Counted from the stretch's first letter, positions 8,024 through 16,221 are shown. The stretch is DNA of 36,921 nt from Nocardioides mangrovicus (GCF_003674065.1 NZ_RDBE01000010.1:999990-1036910), one strand, 5' to 3'. Translations and numbers: made by a program. Notes: generated by a model from the sequence alone, not told the origin.

Positions 8024-8706
8024 CGCGGCTGCGGGCGGTCGGTGTCGTCGCGGCACTGCTCGGCTCGCTGGTGCTGGTCTCGCTGGTCGCCCGCGGTGGC
8101 ACCAGCCCGGAGCTGGCCGACCTCACGGCCGGTCGCCTGCCCACGGCCGCCCCGGCCGTCGTCGACCTCGTGCCGGCGGCCTCGACCGGCGCCGTGGTGC
8201 CGGCCCCGGCACCGGCGTGGGTGCGACGCACGTCGGCGGCCACGGGCATCCCGCGCCCGGCACTGCGCGCCTACGGGCGCGCCGAGATCAGCCTCGCTCG
8301 TGAGCTGCCCTCGTGCCACCTCGGCTGGACGACGCTGGCCGGCATCGGCTGGGTGGAGTCCCAGCAGGGCACCGTCGGCGGCCGCGCCCTGGGTGCCGAC
8401 GCGGTGCCCTCGGCGCCGGTGACGGGGCCGGTGCTGCCCGACGGGAGCCACGCCGAGGGCCCGATGCAGTTCCTGGCCTCCACCTGGGACCGCTGGGCCG
8501 CCGACGGCGACGGCGACGGCCGCGCCGACGTCGACGACCTCGACGACGCCGCCCTGGCTGCTGGCCGCTACCTGTGCGCCGACGGCCACGACCTCGCCAC
8601 CGGCGCCGGCTGGGGGACCGCGGTGTTCGCCTACAACCACTCCTGGGACTACGTGCAGGCGGTGTTCTCGGCCGCCCAGGCCTACGACGGGCGGGTGCGG
8701 CGGTGA
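8020..8706 (+). CDS. Exported lytic-transglycosylase-like (SLT/NlpC-neighbour type) protein
   Basis: 228 residues, GTG start overlapping the pstB stop. An N-terminal hydrophobic segment (about 5-25) is a signal peptide or anchor. Residues about 70-228 resemble actinobacterial soluble lytic transglycosylases: a putative catalytic Glu in GWVESQQG, then EGPMQFLASTW and an AYNHSWDYV segment near the end. A calcium-loop-like DGDGDGRADVDD stretch sits between them, which is common in this family. Such enzymes cut the glycan strands of peptidoglycan. Why it is coupled to pstB is not clear; it may help seat the surface phosphate proteins in the wall (inference). Start choice is supported only by the overlap and signal peptide. 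Confidence 0.75.
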   Translation: MTRLRAVGVVAALLGSLVLVSLVARGGTSPELADLTAGRLPTAAPAVVDLVPAASTGAVVPAPAPAWVRRTSAATGIPRPALRAYGRAEISLARELPSCHLGWTTLAGIGWVESQQGTVGGRALGADAVPSAPVTGPVLPDGSHAEGPMQFLASTWDRWAADGDGDGRADVDDLDDAALAAGRYLCADGHDLATGAGWGTAVFAYNHSWDYVQAVFSAAQAYDGRVRR

Positions 8707-8753
8707 GGGTGCCGGGAGGTGGCCGGCCGGGGGTGCCCCGGGGTGCCAAAGGG

Positions 8754-8838
8754 CGCCAAAACCCCACACTTGCGAAGACAATCCGGGGGTCCGCCCGATT
8801 TGTCACGCACCAAACTCCGCAAGTGCACGACTTTGGCG
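8754..8838. repeat. Nested imperfect palindrome between convergent genes
   Basis: The outer arms at 8754-8774 and 8818-8838 match as inverted repeats at 16 of 21 positions, with perfect ends (CGCCAAA and ACTTGCG). The inner arms at 8777-8787 (GACAATCCGGG) and 8794-8804 (CCCGATTTGTC) match at 9 of 11. The right half has 11 more bases between its arms than the left, as if the left half had a deletion. It lies in the gap between the convergent transglycosylase and IclR genes. It could be a mobile palindromic element or a two-way terminator. Confidence 0.65.
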
Positions 8839-8847
8839 GTCGCACCC

Positions 8848-9597
8848 CTACGCCAGACTCCGCCCGATCCCCTTCGCCGCGACGGTGAGGGCCGAGACCA
8901 GCCGACCCTGGTCGCGGCGCAGGCTGGCCACGACGATGCCCAGGGCGGCGACGACGTCGCCGCGGCGGTCGGCGACGGGCACGGCCACCGAGCAGGCGCC
9001 CAGGCTCATCTCCTCACTCGTCGTCGCGAAGCCGTCGGTCAGCACGCGGGTCAGCTGGCGCTGCAGCCGCGCCGGCTGGGTGACGGTGAACGGCGTGACC
9101 TGCTCGAGCGAGAGCAGCGCCTGCTCGCGGACGTCGGCGGGAGCGTGGGCCAGCAGCACCTTGCCGACGCCGGTGGAGTGCAGGGGCAGCCGGGAGCCGA
9201 CCCGGCTGACCACCGGCACCGAGCGGTTGCCGACGAGCCGGTCGACGTAAAGGGCGCGCAGCCGCTCGCGCACGGCGAGGTGGACGGTGGCCAGGGTGGC
9301 GCCGTAGAGGTCCTGGAGGAAGGGGGCGGCCACCTCGCGCAGGTCGACCTGCACCGGGGCCAGCAGGCCGACGTCCCACAGCGTGCGGCCCACGACGTAC
9401 TCCCCGCCCTCCGCGCGGGTCAGCGCGCCGGCGCGGGCGAGCTCCCCCACCAGCCGGTGGGCGGTGGCGAGCGGCAGGTCGGCGCGGCGCGCGATCTCGG
9501 TCAGGGTGAGCCGGGCGTGGTCCTGATCGAAGGTCGTGAGGACGGCCATCGCGCGCGAGACCACGCTGACGCCCGATCGTGCTGCATTGCCCGACAC
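8848..9597 (-). CDS. IclR-family transcriptional regulator of the pca operon
   Basis: 249 residues. An N-terminal winged helix-turn-helix (about 12-70, with LTEIARRADLPLATAHRLVGEL) is followed by an IclR effector-binding domain containing PLHSTGVGKVLLA. IclR-type proteins such as PcaR, PcaU and PobR control aromatic catabolism in response to pathway intermediates. The gene is divergent from pcaH across 68 bases, which is the usual arrangement for a pathway regulator, so it most likely controls pcaHGBDC-pobA. The GTG at 9597 has AAGGAGG three bases upstream. A more upstream in-frame start at 9645 would run into the pcaH promoter, so it is less likely. A TAGGAT -10 box is seen at 9625-9620 on the minus strand. 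Confidence 0.85.
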   Translation of the reverse strand: MSGNAARSGVSVVSRAMAVLTTFDQDHARLTLTEIARRADLPLATAHRLVGELARAGALTRAEGGEYVVGRTLWDVGLLAPVQVDLREVAAPFLQDLYGATLATVHLAVRERLRALYVDRLVGNRSVPVVSRVGSRLPLHSTGVGKVLLAHAPADVREQALLSLEQVTPFTVTQPARLQRQLTRVLTDGFATTSEEMSLGACSVAVPVADRRGDVVAALGIVVASLRRDQGRLVSALTVAAKGIGRSLA

Positions 9598-9608
9598 GAG
9601 CCTCCTTC

Positions 9609-9658
9609 CACTGGCCGGAATCCTAGTGTCGACCGCCACGCCCACGCTTGCCTAGCGT
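9609..9658. promoter_or_regulatory. Divergent iclR/pcaH promoter region with candidate operator
   Basis: CACTGG at 9609-9614 and CTAGTG at 9623-9628 form an inverted repeat (5 of 6 pairs, 8-base spacer) that covers the iclR -10 box TAGGAT. For pcaH, TCGACC at 9629-9634 and TAGCGT at 9653-9658 fit -35 and -10 boxes with an 18-base spacer. The pcaH GTG starts 7 bases after the -10, with no ribosome site, so its mRNA is probably leaderless. Confidence 0.45.
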
Positions 9659-9665
9659 TGATCGG

Positions 9666-10412
9666 GTGCCCACACCGCTCGACAGCCAAGCGACGATCAG
9701 CGAGGAGATCGCCACCTACGCCAAGGACCCCAGCGGTCCGCAGCCGCGCCTGGACTACGCGCCGTACCGCAGTTCGATCCTGCGCCACCCCACCAAGGCG
9801 CTGAAGCAGGCCGACCCCGAGGGGGCCGAGCTGCTCGCCCCGGTCTTCGGGCCGACCGACGTCGACCCGTTGGAGGCCGACCTCACCATCCAGGACGGCG
9901 GAGAGCCGCTGGGGGAGCGGATCCGTGTCCAGGGGCGGGTCCTGGATGGTGATGGACGTCCCGTGCGCCGCCAGCTGGTGGAGGTCTGGCAGGCCAACGC
10001 CTCCGGTCGTTACATCCACCAGCGCGACCAGCACCCCGCGCCGCTGGACCCGCACTTCACCGGGATGGGCCGCTGCCTGACCGACGACGACGGCCGCTAC
10101 ACCTTCGTCACCGTCAAGCCCGGCCCGTACCCCTGGAAGAACCACCAGAACGCCTGGCGGCCGGCGCACATCCACTTCTCGATGTTCGGCACCGACTTCA
10201 CCCAGCGGCTGGTCACCCAGATGTACTTCCCCGGCGACCCCCTCTTCGCGCTCGACCCGATCTACCAGTCGATCACCGACCCGCAGGCCCGCGAGCGACT
10301 GGTGGCCAGCTACGACCACGACGTCTCCGAGCCGGAGTTCCTGCTCGGCTACTCCTGGGACATCGTGCTCACCGGCAGCAGGACGACCCCGATGGAGGCG
10401 ACCGATGACTGA
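9666..10412 (+). CDS. pcaH: Protocatechuate 3,4-dioxygenase beta subunit
   Basis: 248 residues. With PcaG it opens the ring of protocatechuate between its two hydroxyls, giving 3-carboxy-cis,cis-muconate, using Fe(III). The four iron ligands known for this family can be placed: Tyr116 (GRYIH), Tyr155 (KPGPYPW), His168 and His170 (PAHIHF). Their spacing of 39, 13 and 2 residues equals that of the Pseudomonas enzyme. The length is normal for a beta subunit. The GTG at 9666 is chosen because a -10 box lies 7 bases before it and the pcaH family start MPTPLDSQ fits; a TTG at 9648 is the alternative. It is the first gene of a six-gene overlapping operon. Confidence 0.95.
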   Translation: MPTPLDSQATISEEIATYAKDPSGPQPRLDYAPYRSSILRHPTKALKQADPEGAELLAPVFGPTDVDPLEADLTIQDGGEPLGERIRVQGRVLDGDGRPVRRQLVEVWQANASGRYIHQRDQHPAPLDPHFTGMGRCLTDDDGRYTFVTVKPGPYPWKNHQNAWRPAHIHFSMFGTDFTQRLVTQMYFPGDPLFALDPIYQSITDPQARERLVASYDHDVSEPEFLLGYSWDIVLTGSRTTPMEATDD

Positions 10413-10929
10413 GCGCACGCTGCCCGCGACCCCCGGCCAGACCGTCGGCCCCTTCTTCCACTACGCCCTGCCCTACCCCGGTGACAACGAGCTGGTGCCG
10501 TGGGGCTCCCCGGGCTCGCTCACGCTGCGCGGTCGCGTCTACGACGGCGACGGAGCGCCGCTGCCCGACGCGTTGCTGGAGATCCGGCAGGCCGGCATCG
10601 ACGGCGTCGTGCCGCAGGTCCCGGGCTCGCTGCGCCGCTACGGCGTGCCGTTCACCGGGTGGGGCCGGTGCGCCACCGACAACGCCGGCGAGTACCGGTT
10701 CAGCACGGTCGAGCCCGACGCGTCGTTCATCGCCGTGGCAGTCTTCGCTCGTGGCCTGCTCGACGTGCTGTTCACGCGCATCTACCTCCCCGGTGCCACC
10801 GACTCCTTCCTCGACTCCCTCGACACCGCCGAGCGCGACCGCATGACCGCCCGCCGCGAGGGCGACGCGCTGGTGTTCGACGTCCGGATGCAGGGGGAGG
10901 AGCAGACCGTCTTCCTGGACTTCACATGA
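10405..10929 (+). CDS. pcaG: Protocatechuate 3,4-dioxygenase alpha subunit
   Basis: 174 residues, overlapping pcaH by 8 bases. It forms the heteromeric dioxygenase with PcaH and helps shape the active site but does not bind the iron. The N-terminal TPGQTVGPFFHYALP and the FARGLLDVLFTRIYLPG segment mark the family. It is shorter than the ~200 residues of proteobacterial alpha subunits. The stretch before FARGLL goes straight from TVEPD to FIAVAVFARG, without the Gly/Gln/Ala/Pro/His-containing segment usual there. This shortened form seems compatible with other actinobacterial alpha subunits, so it is probably a lineage feature and not damage. Confidence 0.92.
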   Translation: MTERTLPATPGQTVGPFFHYALPYPGDNELVPWGSPGSLTLRGRVYDGDGAPLPDALLEIRQAGIDGVVPQVPGSLRRYGVPFTGWGRCATDNAGEYRFSTVEPDASFIAVAVFARGLLDVLFTRIYLPGATDSFLDSLDTAERDRMTARREGDALVFDVRMQGEEQTVFLDFT

Positions 10930-12074
10930 GCCTGCTGACCCCGGGGTGGCAGCGCTCCGGCGGCCTGGTCGACGACGCCGCGCTGGTTGCGGCCATGGTC
11001 CGGGTCGAAGCGGCCTGGCTGCAGGTCACGGCCGGCCTGGAGCTTCCCGAGGTGGCCGGGCTCGACCTCGACGCCGATCCCACCGGCAATCCCGTGACCC
11101 CGCTCGTCGCCGCGCTGCGCGCCGCCGCCTCCGACGACGTCGCGCCGCTCATCCACCGTGGGCTCACCAGCCAGGACGTCCTCGACACGGCGCTGCAGCT
11201 GCTCACCCGTGACGCACTGGTCGCGATCACCGACTCCCTCGATGCCGCGGTGGGCTCGCTGGCCGACCTGGCCCGCACCCACCGCGACGCGGTCATGGCC
11301 GGCCGCACGCTCACCCAGTACGCCGTGCCCGTGACCTTCGGCCTGGTGGCCGCGCAGTGGCTGGTGGGGCTGCTCGACGCCCGCGACGGGGTGCGTGCGG
11401 TGCGCCGTGTCGTGCCCGTGCAGTGCGGGGGAGCGGCCGGCACGCTGTCGCTGGCCGACACCGTGCTCGAGGCCGACCCGGTGGCCACGGCGGCCGACTT
11501 CGCCGACGAGCTCGGTCTGGCCTGGCCCGGGCTGCCCTGGCACACGCGGCGTACGCCCGTGACCCGCGCAGGGGACGCCGTGGTGGAGGCGCTCGACGCC
11601 GCCGGGGTGATCGCCGCCGACGTGCTCCTGCTCGGGCGGGCCGAGAACGGCGAGGTGCGTGAGGGTGCCCGCGACGGCGCCGGCGGATCCTCGACGATGC
11701 CGCACAAGCAGAACCCGGTGCTCGCCACCGTGGTCCGGTCGGCCTCGATGCAGGCCCCGCAGCTCGGCGCCACGCTGCACCTGGCCGCCGGCAACGCCGT
11801 CGACCAGCGTCCCGACGGTGCCTGGCACGCCGAGTGGCCGACGCTGCAACGCCTGCTGGGGCTGGGGATCGTGGCCACCAGCCAGGTCGCCGAGCTGACC
11901 GCCGGGCTGCAGGTCGACGTCGACCTGATGCGCCGGCGCGCCGAGGAGAACGCCGAGGCGCTGCTGGCCGAGAGCCGCGGCGTGACAGACGTCGATCACT
12001 ACCTGGGCGCCGCCGGCGCCTTCGTCGACGAGGCGCTGGCCCGTGCGGCCGGGAGGGACCGGGCCGATGGTTGA
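10926..12074 (+). CDS. pcaB: 3-carboxy-cis,cis-muconate cycloisomerase
   Basis: 382 residues, ATG overlapping the pcaG stop (ATGA). It closes 3-carboxymuconate to 4-carboxymuconolactone. The fumarase/aspartase superfamily signature GSSTMPHKQNP is at residues 254-264. HRGLTSQDVLDTA and GRTLTQYAVPVTFG are two other family landmarks. The length is at the short end for bacterial PcaB (often ~450), mainly because the C-terminal part is compact. It overlaps pcaD by 8 bases. The product feeds PcaC, encoded two genes downstream. Confidence 0.93.
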   Translation: MSLLTPGWQRSGGLVDDAALVAAMVRVEAAWLQVTAGLELPEVAGLDLDADPTGNPVTPLVAALRAAASDDVAPLIHRGLTSQDVLDTALQLLTRDALVAITDSLDAAVGSLADLARTHRDAVMAGRTLTQYAVPVTFGLVAAQWLVGLLDARDGVRAVRRVVPVQCGGAAGTLSLADTVLEADPVATAADFADELGLAWPGLPWHTRRTPVTRAGDAVVEALDAAGVIAADVLLLGRAENGEVREGARDGAGGSSTMPHKQNPVLATVVRSASMQAPQLGATLHLAAGNAVDQRPDGAWHAEWPTLQRLLGLGIVATSQVAELTAGLQVDVDLMRRRAEENAEALLAESRGVTDVDHYLGAAGAFVDEALARAAGRDRADG

Positions 12075-12819
12075 GCTGACCTTCACCGCGCTGGGCGGCG
12101 ACCGGGGGAGCCGCGAGCTGCTCCTGCTCGGCCCCTCGCTCGGCACCGGCGTCGCGACCCTGTGGGAGCAGTGCGTCCCGCGGCTGGCCGAGGACCGCGA
12201 GGTCGTCGGCTGGGACCTGCCCGGTCACGGCAACGGCCCGTCGACGACGGCGTCCTTCTCCATCGCCGACCTTGCCGCGGCCGTCCGCGGCTTCGCCGTC
12301 GAGCACGGCGAGGGACGTCGGGTCCGCTACGCCGGCGTCTCCGTGGGCGGAGCGGTCGGGTTCGAGCTCGCTCTGGACCCCGGCCCGGTGGCCGACGTCG
12401 CCACGCTGGCCTCGGCGCCGCGCATCGCTGAGGCCGACGTGTGGGCCGAGCGCATCGAGCTGGTACGCCGCGGTGGCACCTCGGCGGTGGTCGCGGGCTC
12501 GGCCCAGCGCTGGTTCGCCCCCGGGTTCGCCGAGCGGCAGCCGCGGGTGGTGGGACGTCTCCTCGACGAGCTCGTGGCGGTCGACGACACCTCCTACACC
12601 CTGGTCTGCGCCGCGCTGGCCGACTTCGACCTGCGCGAGCGCATCGGCGAGGCCCGCGTCCCGCTGGCCAGCTACGTCGGCGAGCACGACGCCGTCGTGC
12701 CGCCCTCGCAGCTCCCGGAGGCGACCGTGATCCGCGGCGTCGCCCACCTGCCCCCGGCCGAGGACCCGGCCACCGTGATCGACGACCTGGAGGACCAGTG
12801 GGCTACGACGACGGCATGA
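12067..12819 (+). CDS. pcaD: 3-oxoadipate enol-lactonase
   Basis: 250 residues, an alpha/beta hydrolase that opens beta-ketoadipate enol-lactone to beta-ketoadipate. The nucleophile elbow GVSVGG gives Ser92, with Asp208 (GEHDAVVP) and His227 (GVAHLPP) completing a likely triad. LGPSLGTG near residue 32 fits the oxyanion-hole region. The ATG at 12067 lies inside the end of pcaB, and the earlier in-frame start is less likely. In many actinobacteria pcaD is fused to pcaC as pcaL. Here the two are separate genes that overlap by 22 bases, in the order expected for an unfused pcaL. Confidence 0.92.
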   Translation: MVELTFTALGGDRGSRELLLLGPSLGTGVATLWEQCVPRLAEDREVVGWDLPGHGNGPSTTASFSIADLAAAVRGFAVEHGEGRRVRYAGVSVGGAVGFELALDPGPVADVATLASAPRIAEADVWAERIELVRRGGTSAVVAGSAQRWFAPGFAERQPRVVGRLLDELVAVDDTSYTLVCAALADFDLRERIGEARVPLASYVGEHDAVVPPSQLPEATVIRGVAHLPPAEDPATVIDDLEDQWATTTA

Positions 12820-13163
12820 CGGTGCGGCGCGAGGTGCTCGGCGACGCGCACGTCGACCGCGCCGTGGCGGCGAAGACGCCGCTGACCGAGGACTTCCAGC
12901 GCTTCATCACCTCCTACGCGTGGGGTGAGGTGTGGACCCGACCGGGGCTGGACCGGCGCATGCGCAGCGCCGTCACGCTCACCGCCCTCGTGGCGCACGG
13001 TCACTGGGAGGAGCTGGCCATGCACGTGCGAGCCGCCCGCACTAACGGACTGAGTGCCGAGGAGATCGGCGAGATCCTCCTGCAGTGCGCCGTCTACTGC
13101 GGGGTCCCCGCCGCGAACCGGGCGTTCGCCGTCGCCTCGAAGGTGCTCGATGAGCAGCAGTAG
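12798..13163 (+). CDS. pcaC: 4-carboxymuconolactone decarboxylase
   Basis: 121 residues. It removes CO2 from 4-carboxymuconolactone to give the enol-lactone that PcaD hydrolyses. The family pattern is clear: GMTVRREVLGDAHVDRA, an FITSYAWGEVWTRPGL segment and a final ILLQCAVYCGVPAANRAF. The GTG at 12798 is preferred to the ATG at 12816: it has GGAGGA at 12789-12794, and PcaC proteins normally have a few residues, ending YDxG, before the conserved Met. With this start the gene overlaps pcaD by 22 bases. The ATG alternative would give 115 residues. Confidence 0.9.
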   Translation: MGYDDGMTVRREVLGDAHVDRAVAAKTPLTEDFQRFITSYAWGEVWTRPGLDRRMRSAVTLTALVAHGHWEELAMHVRAARTNGLSAEEIGEILLQCAVYCGVPAANRAFAVASKVLDEQQ

Positions 13164-14349
13164 TCGTACCCAGGTCGGCATCGTCGGCGCCGGACCGGCC
13201 GGCCTGATGCTCTCCCACCTGCTCGCCCGTGCCGGCATCGACTCCGTCGCCGTCGACACCCGCGACTACGAGACCATCTCCACCACCCACCGCGCCGGCA
13301 TCCTCGAGCACGACAGCGTCCGGCTGCTGGTCGACTCCGGAGCCTGCGACCGCGTGCTCACCGAGGGCCGCGAGCACGACGGCATCTCGCTGCGGTTCAA
13401 CGGCGAGCACCACCGCATCGACTTCCAGGAGCTGGTGGGCGCCACCACCACGCTCTACCCGCAGACCGACGTCTTCGTCGACCTGGCCAAGGCCCGCGAG
13501 CGCGACGGCGGCGACGTCCGCTTCGCCGTCACCGACTCCGACATCACCGACGTCCGCGCCACGACCGACGGCGAGCGTCCCCGGATGCGGTTCACCGACG
13601 CCGACGGCGAGCGCCACGACATCGAGTGCGACGTCGTCGTCGGCGCCGACGGCTCCCGCAGCGTCACCCGTCAGCACGTCGAGGGCCGCGAGGAGCTGTT
13701 CCGGTCCTACCCCTACGCCTGGTTCGGGATCCTGTGCGAGGCCCCGCAGTCCTACGACGAGCTGATCTACTCCCGCTCCGAGCGCGGCTTCGCCCTCATC
13801 AGCCAGCGCACCGACAAGGTGCAGCGGATGTACTTCGGCTGCTCGCCCGACGAGGACGTGGACGCCTGGTCCGACGACCGCATCTGGGAGGAGCTGCAGA
13901 CCCGCGTCGCCGGCGAGGACGGCTTCGAGCTGCAGCAGGGACCCATTATCGAGAAGACGGTGCTGCCGTTCCGCTCCTTCGTCTGCGAGCCGATGCGCTA
14001 CGGCCGCCTGGTGCTGGCCGGCGACGCCGCCCACACCGTCCCGCCCACCGGAGCCAAGGGCCTCAACCTGGCCCTGGCCGACGTCCGCGTGCTGGCCGAG
14101 GAGCTCGAGCGCTTCTTCGCCGGCAAGGACGACGCCCTCGATGCCTACGCCGAGCGGGCCCTGGCCCGCGTCTGGCGCGCCCAGCACTTCTCCTACTGGA
14201 TGACCACCATGCTCCACACGACCGAGGAGGACTCCGACTTCGACGACCGCCGCCACCTCGGCGAGCTGGAGTCGCTGGTGAGCTCCGAGAACGGCCGCGC
14301 GTGGCTGGCGGAGTGCTACACCGGCTGGCCCAACAAGCCCGCCGGCTGA
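13150..14349 (+). CDS. pobA: 4-hydroxybenzoate 3-monooxygenase
   Basis: 399 residues, the usual length for PobA. This FAD enzyme hydroxylates 4-hydroxybenzoate to protocatechuate with NAD(P)H and O2. The FAD-binding GAGPAG is at residues 13-18. Other landmarks are VVGADGSRSVTRQ in the middle and GDAAHTVPPTGAKGLNLA at about 291-308, which binds FAD and carries the active-site Pro of the family. The STTHRAGILEH segment near residue 40 matches the substrate-side region of the Pseudomonas enzyme. The ATG lies within the end of pcaC (14-base overlap). Being last in the operon, it lets 4-hydroxybenzoate enter the protocatechuate branch. Confidence 0.95.
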   Translation: MSSSSRTQVGIVGAGPAGLMLSHLLARAGIDSVAVDTRDYETISTTHRAGILEHDSVRLLVDSGACDRVLTEGREHDGISLRFNGEHHRIDFQELVGATTTLYPQTDVFVDLAKARERDGGDVRFAVTDSDITDVRATTDGERPRMRFTDADGERHDIECDVVVGADGSRSVTRQHVEGREELFRSYPYAWFGILCEAPQSYDELIYSRSERGFALISQRTDKVQRMYFGCSPDEDVDAWSDDRIWEELQTRVAGEDGFELQQGPIIEKTVLPFRSFVCEPMRYGRLVLAGDAAHTVPPTGAKGLNLALADVRVLAEELERFFAGKDDALDAYAERALARVWRAQHFSYWMTTMLHTTEEDSDFDDRRHLGELESLVSSENGRAWLAECYTGWPNKPAG

Positions 14350-14353
14350 CCTC

Positions 14354-14371
14354 CCGCGCCGTGTAGCGCGG
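14354..14371 (+). terminator. Short hairpin after pobA
   Basis: CCGCGC at 14354-14359 pairs perfectly with GCGCGG at 14366-14371 over a six-base loop, five bases after the pobA stop. It lacks a T-run. It is a reasonable end point for the pca operon. Confidence 0.4.
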
Positions 14372-14384
14372 CGCCGCGTCGTGC

Positions 14385-14434
14385 GGTGGTCGAGCAGCTC
14401 GGCGAGCCCTGCGAGCCGGCGCGTCGAGACCACC
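14385..14434. repeat. 50-bp intergenic palindromic repeat
   Basis: The element starts GGTGGTC and ends GACCACC, with a GAGC/GCTCG-rich imperfect palindrome between. This looks like the short palindromic repeats scattered between genes in Nocardioides-type genomes. Only one copy is in the window, so its repeat status rests on resemblance. Confidence 0.5.
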
Positions 14435-14697
14435 CCACCGCCGACGCCGCACCCCGGCCCGTGGCGGCAGTGGTGATCGTCACGCGTCAATACCCATCGG
14501 CTGCCGCCCGAGGGGAATGCCCGTCGGCCGCGCCGGGTTGGGTCGTGTCGGAGCCCGAGTACGCAGCCGTGAACCCGGTGCCCCACCCGCTCGCGACACC
14601 GGCGTCGTGACGAGACAGATCCACGGCGTCCTCGGGGGCGTCGACGCGCGCTTCACCGCTGGCCCGACGCGACGTCGCCGGCGGTCGGAAAGGTGAC

Positions 14698-16221
14698 ATG
14701 AGTCTTCCCTCGGGTCCGTTGGCCGGTCGCTACCCGGCGGTCGCCACCATGGCGCTGCTGGCGCTGGTTCCTTATCTCGCGCTGTCCTCGGCGCTCTCCC
14801 CGCTGGCCCCGCTGATCTCGCGCGACCTGGGCATGGACGACCAGACGCTCTCGCTCGGCCTGGGCCTGGGCAACGCGGGGTACGCGCTGGGCACGGTGCT
14901 GGCCGTCGTGTTCGCCCAGCACCTGCCCCAGCGGATCATGCTGGTGACCTACGCCGCCCTCTCGGTGGTCGGCTCGGTGCTGCTGGCCGCGGCCGTCGAC
15001 CCCGCGATGTTCATCGTCGGCCACGTGCTGCAGGGGCTCACCACCAGCCTGCTGCTGATCGCGGCCGTCCCGCCGCTGGCCCTCGGCTTCGGACCCGAGA
15101 AGCTGCGCTACACCTCCGTCACGATGAGCATCTGCATCTTCGGGGCGGTCGCCCTGGGTCCCACCATCGGCGGCATCCAGGCCGACGCCGACCAGTGGCG
15201 CCCGCTGCTCTGGGTGGTGGCCGGCGTCGCCGTCGCGGCGCTCGTGCTCACCGTGCTCACCTACGACCACACGCCGCCGGCCAACCGCGACGCGCCCAAG
15301 GACCCGCTGGCGATCCTGCTGGCCGCCGTCGGCTCCATCGCCGCGTTCTACGGCGCCTCCGAGCTGACCTCGCACGCGTTCTGGTCCACCCGCACGGCGC
15401 TTCCGCTCTTCGCAGGACTGGCGATCATCGTGCTCCTGATCGTGATCCAGGTCCGCAGCGCCAATCCGCTGCTGCCGCTGGGCCCGCTGCTGAGCAGCAC
15501 CATCCCGATCTCGGGGCTGACGATCGCGCTGTGCGCCGCCGCGGCGTCGGTCTCGGTCGGCGAGCTGACGCTGTCGCTGGTCAGTGCCGAGCGTGGGCCG
15601 CTCCAGGCGGGGCTGCTCTACCTGCCCGAGCTCGCCGGCGCTCTGATCGCCGCGGTCTGCCTGGGCCTGGTGATCGAGCGGCGCTCGCTGATCTACCTGC
15701 CGCCGATCGGCATGGGCTTCCTGGCCGCCGGCATCGTGGTGTTCATGCTGCAGGTGCCGGCCGGCACCACGGTCGCGCTGGTCGGCTCCGGTCTGACCGG
15801 CGTCGGCCTGGGAGCCACGGTGGCCCCCGCCCTGTTCAGTGCGGGGTTCACCCAGTACTCGCCCACGCTGCAGCGCGTCTTCGCCATGGTGGAGCTGCTG
15901 CGGGCCGTGGCCGCGTTCATGATCGCCCCGATCTTCGTCTACCTCGTCAGCGCCCTCGGCGGCTCCTCGGCCGGCGGCACCCGCACCGTGCTGTGGATCA
16001 GCCTGGTCATCGTGCTGGTCGGCACCGTCGTGGCGATCGCGGTCTACCTCGCCGGCGGCGCCCGCCCGCAGACGCCGCAGATGGAGGTGTTCCTCGACGG
16101 CCGCGGCCCGGCCCTGGAGTCGCCGCCCCTGCTGGCCAGGCTGCGCACCCGCGGCCGCCACGTGGCCAAGCAGCCCACCCCCGACGACGACCTCGTCTCG
16201 GTGGCCGCGGACGACGCCTAG
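14698..16221 (+). CDS. MFS transporter, DHA2-like (about 14 membrane segments)
   Basis: 507 residues with about 14 hydrophobic segments, the layout of DHA2 drug:proton antiporters. The N-terminal half carries LGNAGYALGTVLAVVFAQHLPQR, which sits where the loop 2-3 motif of MFS proteins lies but is divergent. A long cytoplasmic tail (about 455-507) is rich in charged residues. The ATG at 14698 follows a GGAAAGGTGA stretch that can serve as ribosome site. The substrate cannot be read from the sequence. It lies after the pca operon but is separated from it by a hairpin and 348 bases, so a link to aromatic acids is possible but not shown. Confidence 0.85.
   Translation: MSLPSGPLAGRYPAVATMALLALVPYLALSSALSPLAPLISRDLGMDDQTLSLGLGLGNAGYALGTVLAVVFAQHLPQRIMLVTYAALSVVGSVLLAAAVDPAMFIVGHVLQGLTTSLLLIAAVPPLALGFGPEKLRYTSVTMSICIFGAVALGPTIGGIQADADQWRPLLWVVAGVAVAALVLTVLTYDHTPPANRDAPKDPLAILLAAVGSIAAFYGASELTSHAFWSTRTALPLFAGLAIIVLLIVIQVRSANPLLPLGPLLSSTIPISGLTIALCAAAASVSVGELTLSLVSAERGPLQAGLLYLPELAGALIAAVCLGLVIERRSLIYLPPIGMGFLAAGIVVFMLQVPAGTTVALVGSGLTGVGLGATVAPALFSAGFTQYSPTLQRVFAMVELLRAVAAFMIAPIFVYLVSALGGSSAGGTRTVLWISLVIVLVGTVVAIAVYLAGGARPQTPQMEVFLDGRGPALESPPLLARLRTRGRHVAKQPTPDDDLVSVAADDA

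Larger units (their letters stand above)
14350..14697. other. 348-bp gene-free region between pobA and an MFS gene
   Basis: It holds a short hairpin after pobA (14354-14371), a palindromic repeat (14385-14434) and about 260 bases without a credible reading frame. The promoter of the MFS gene should be in the last part, but no convincing -35/-10 pair is visible. The codon pattern is not that of a protein gene. Confidence 0.7.
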
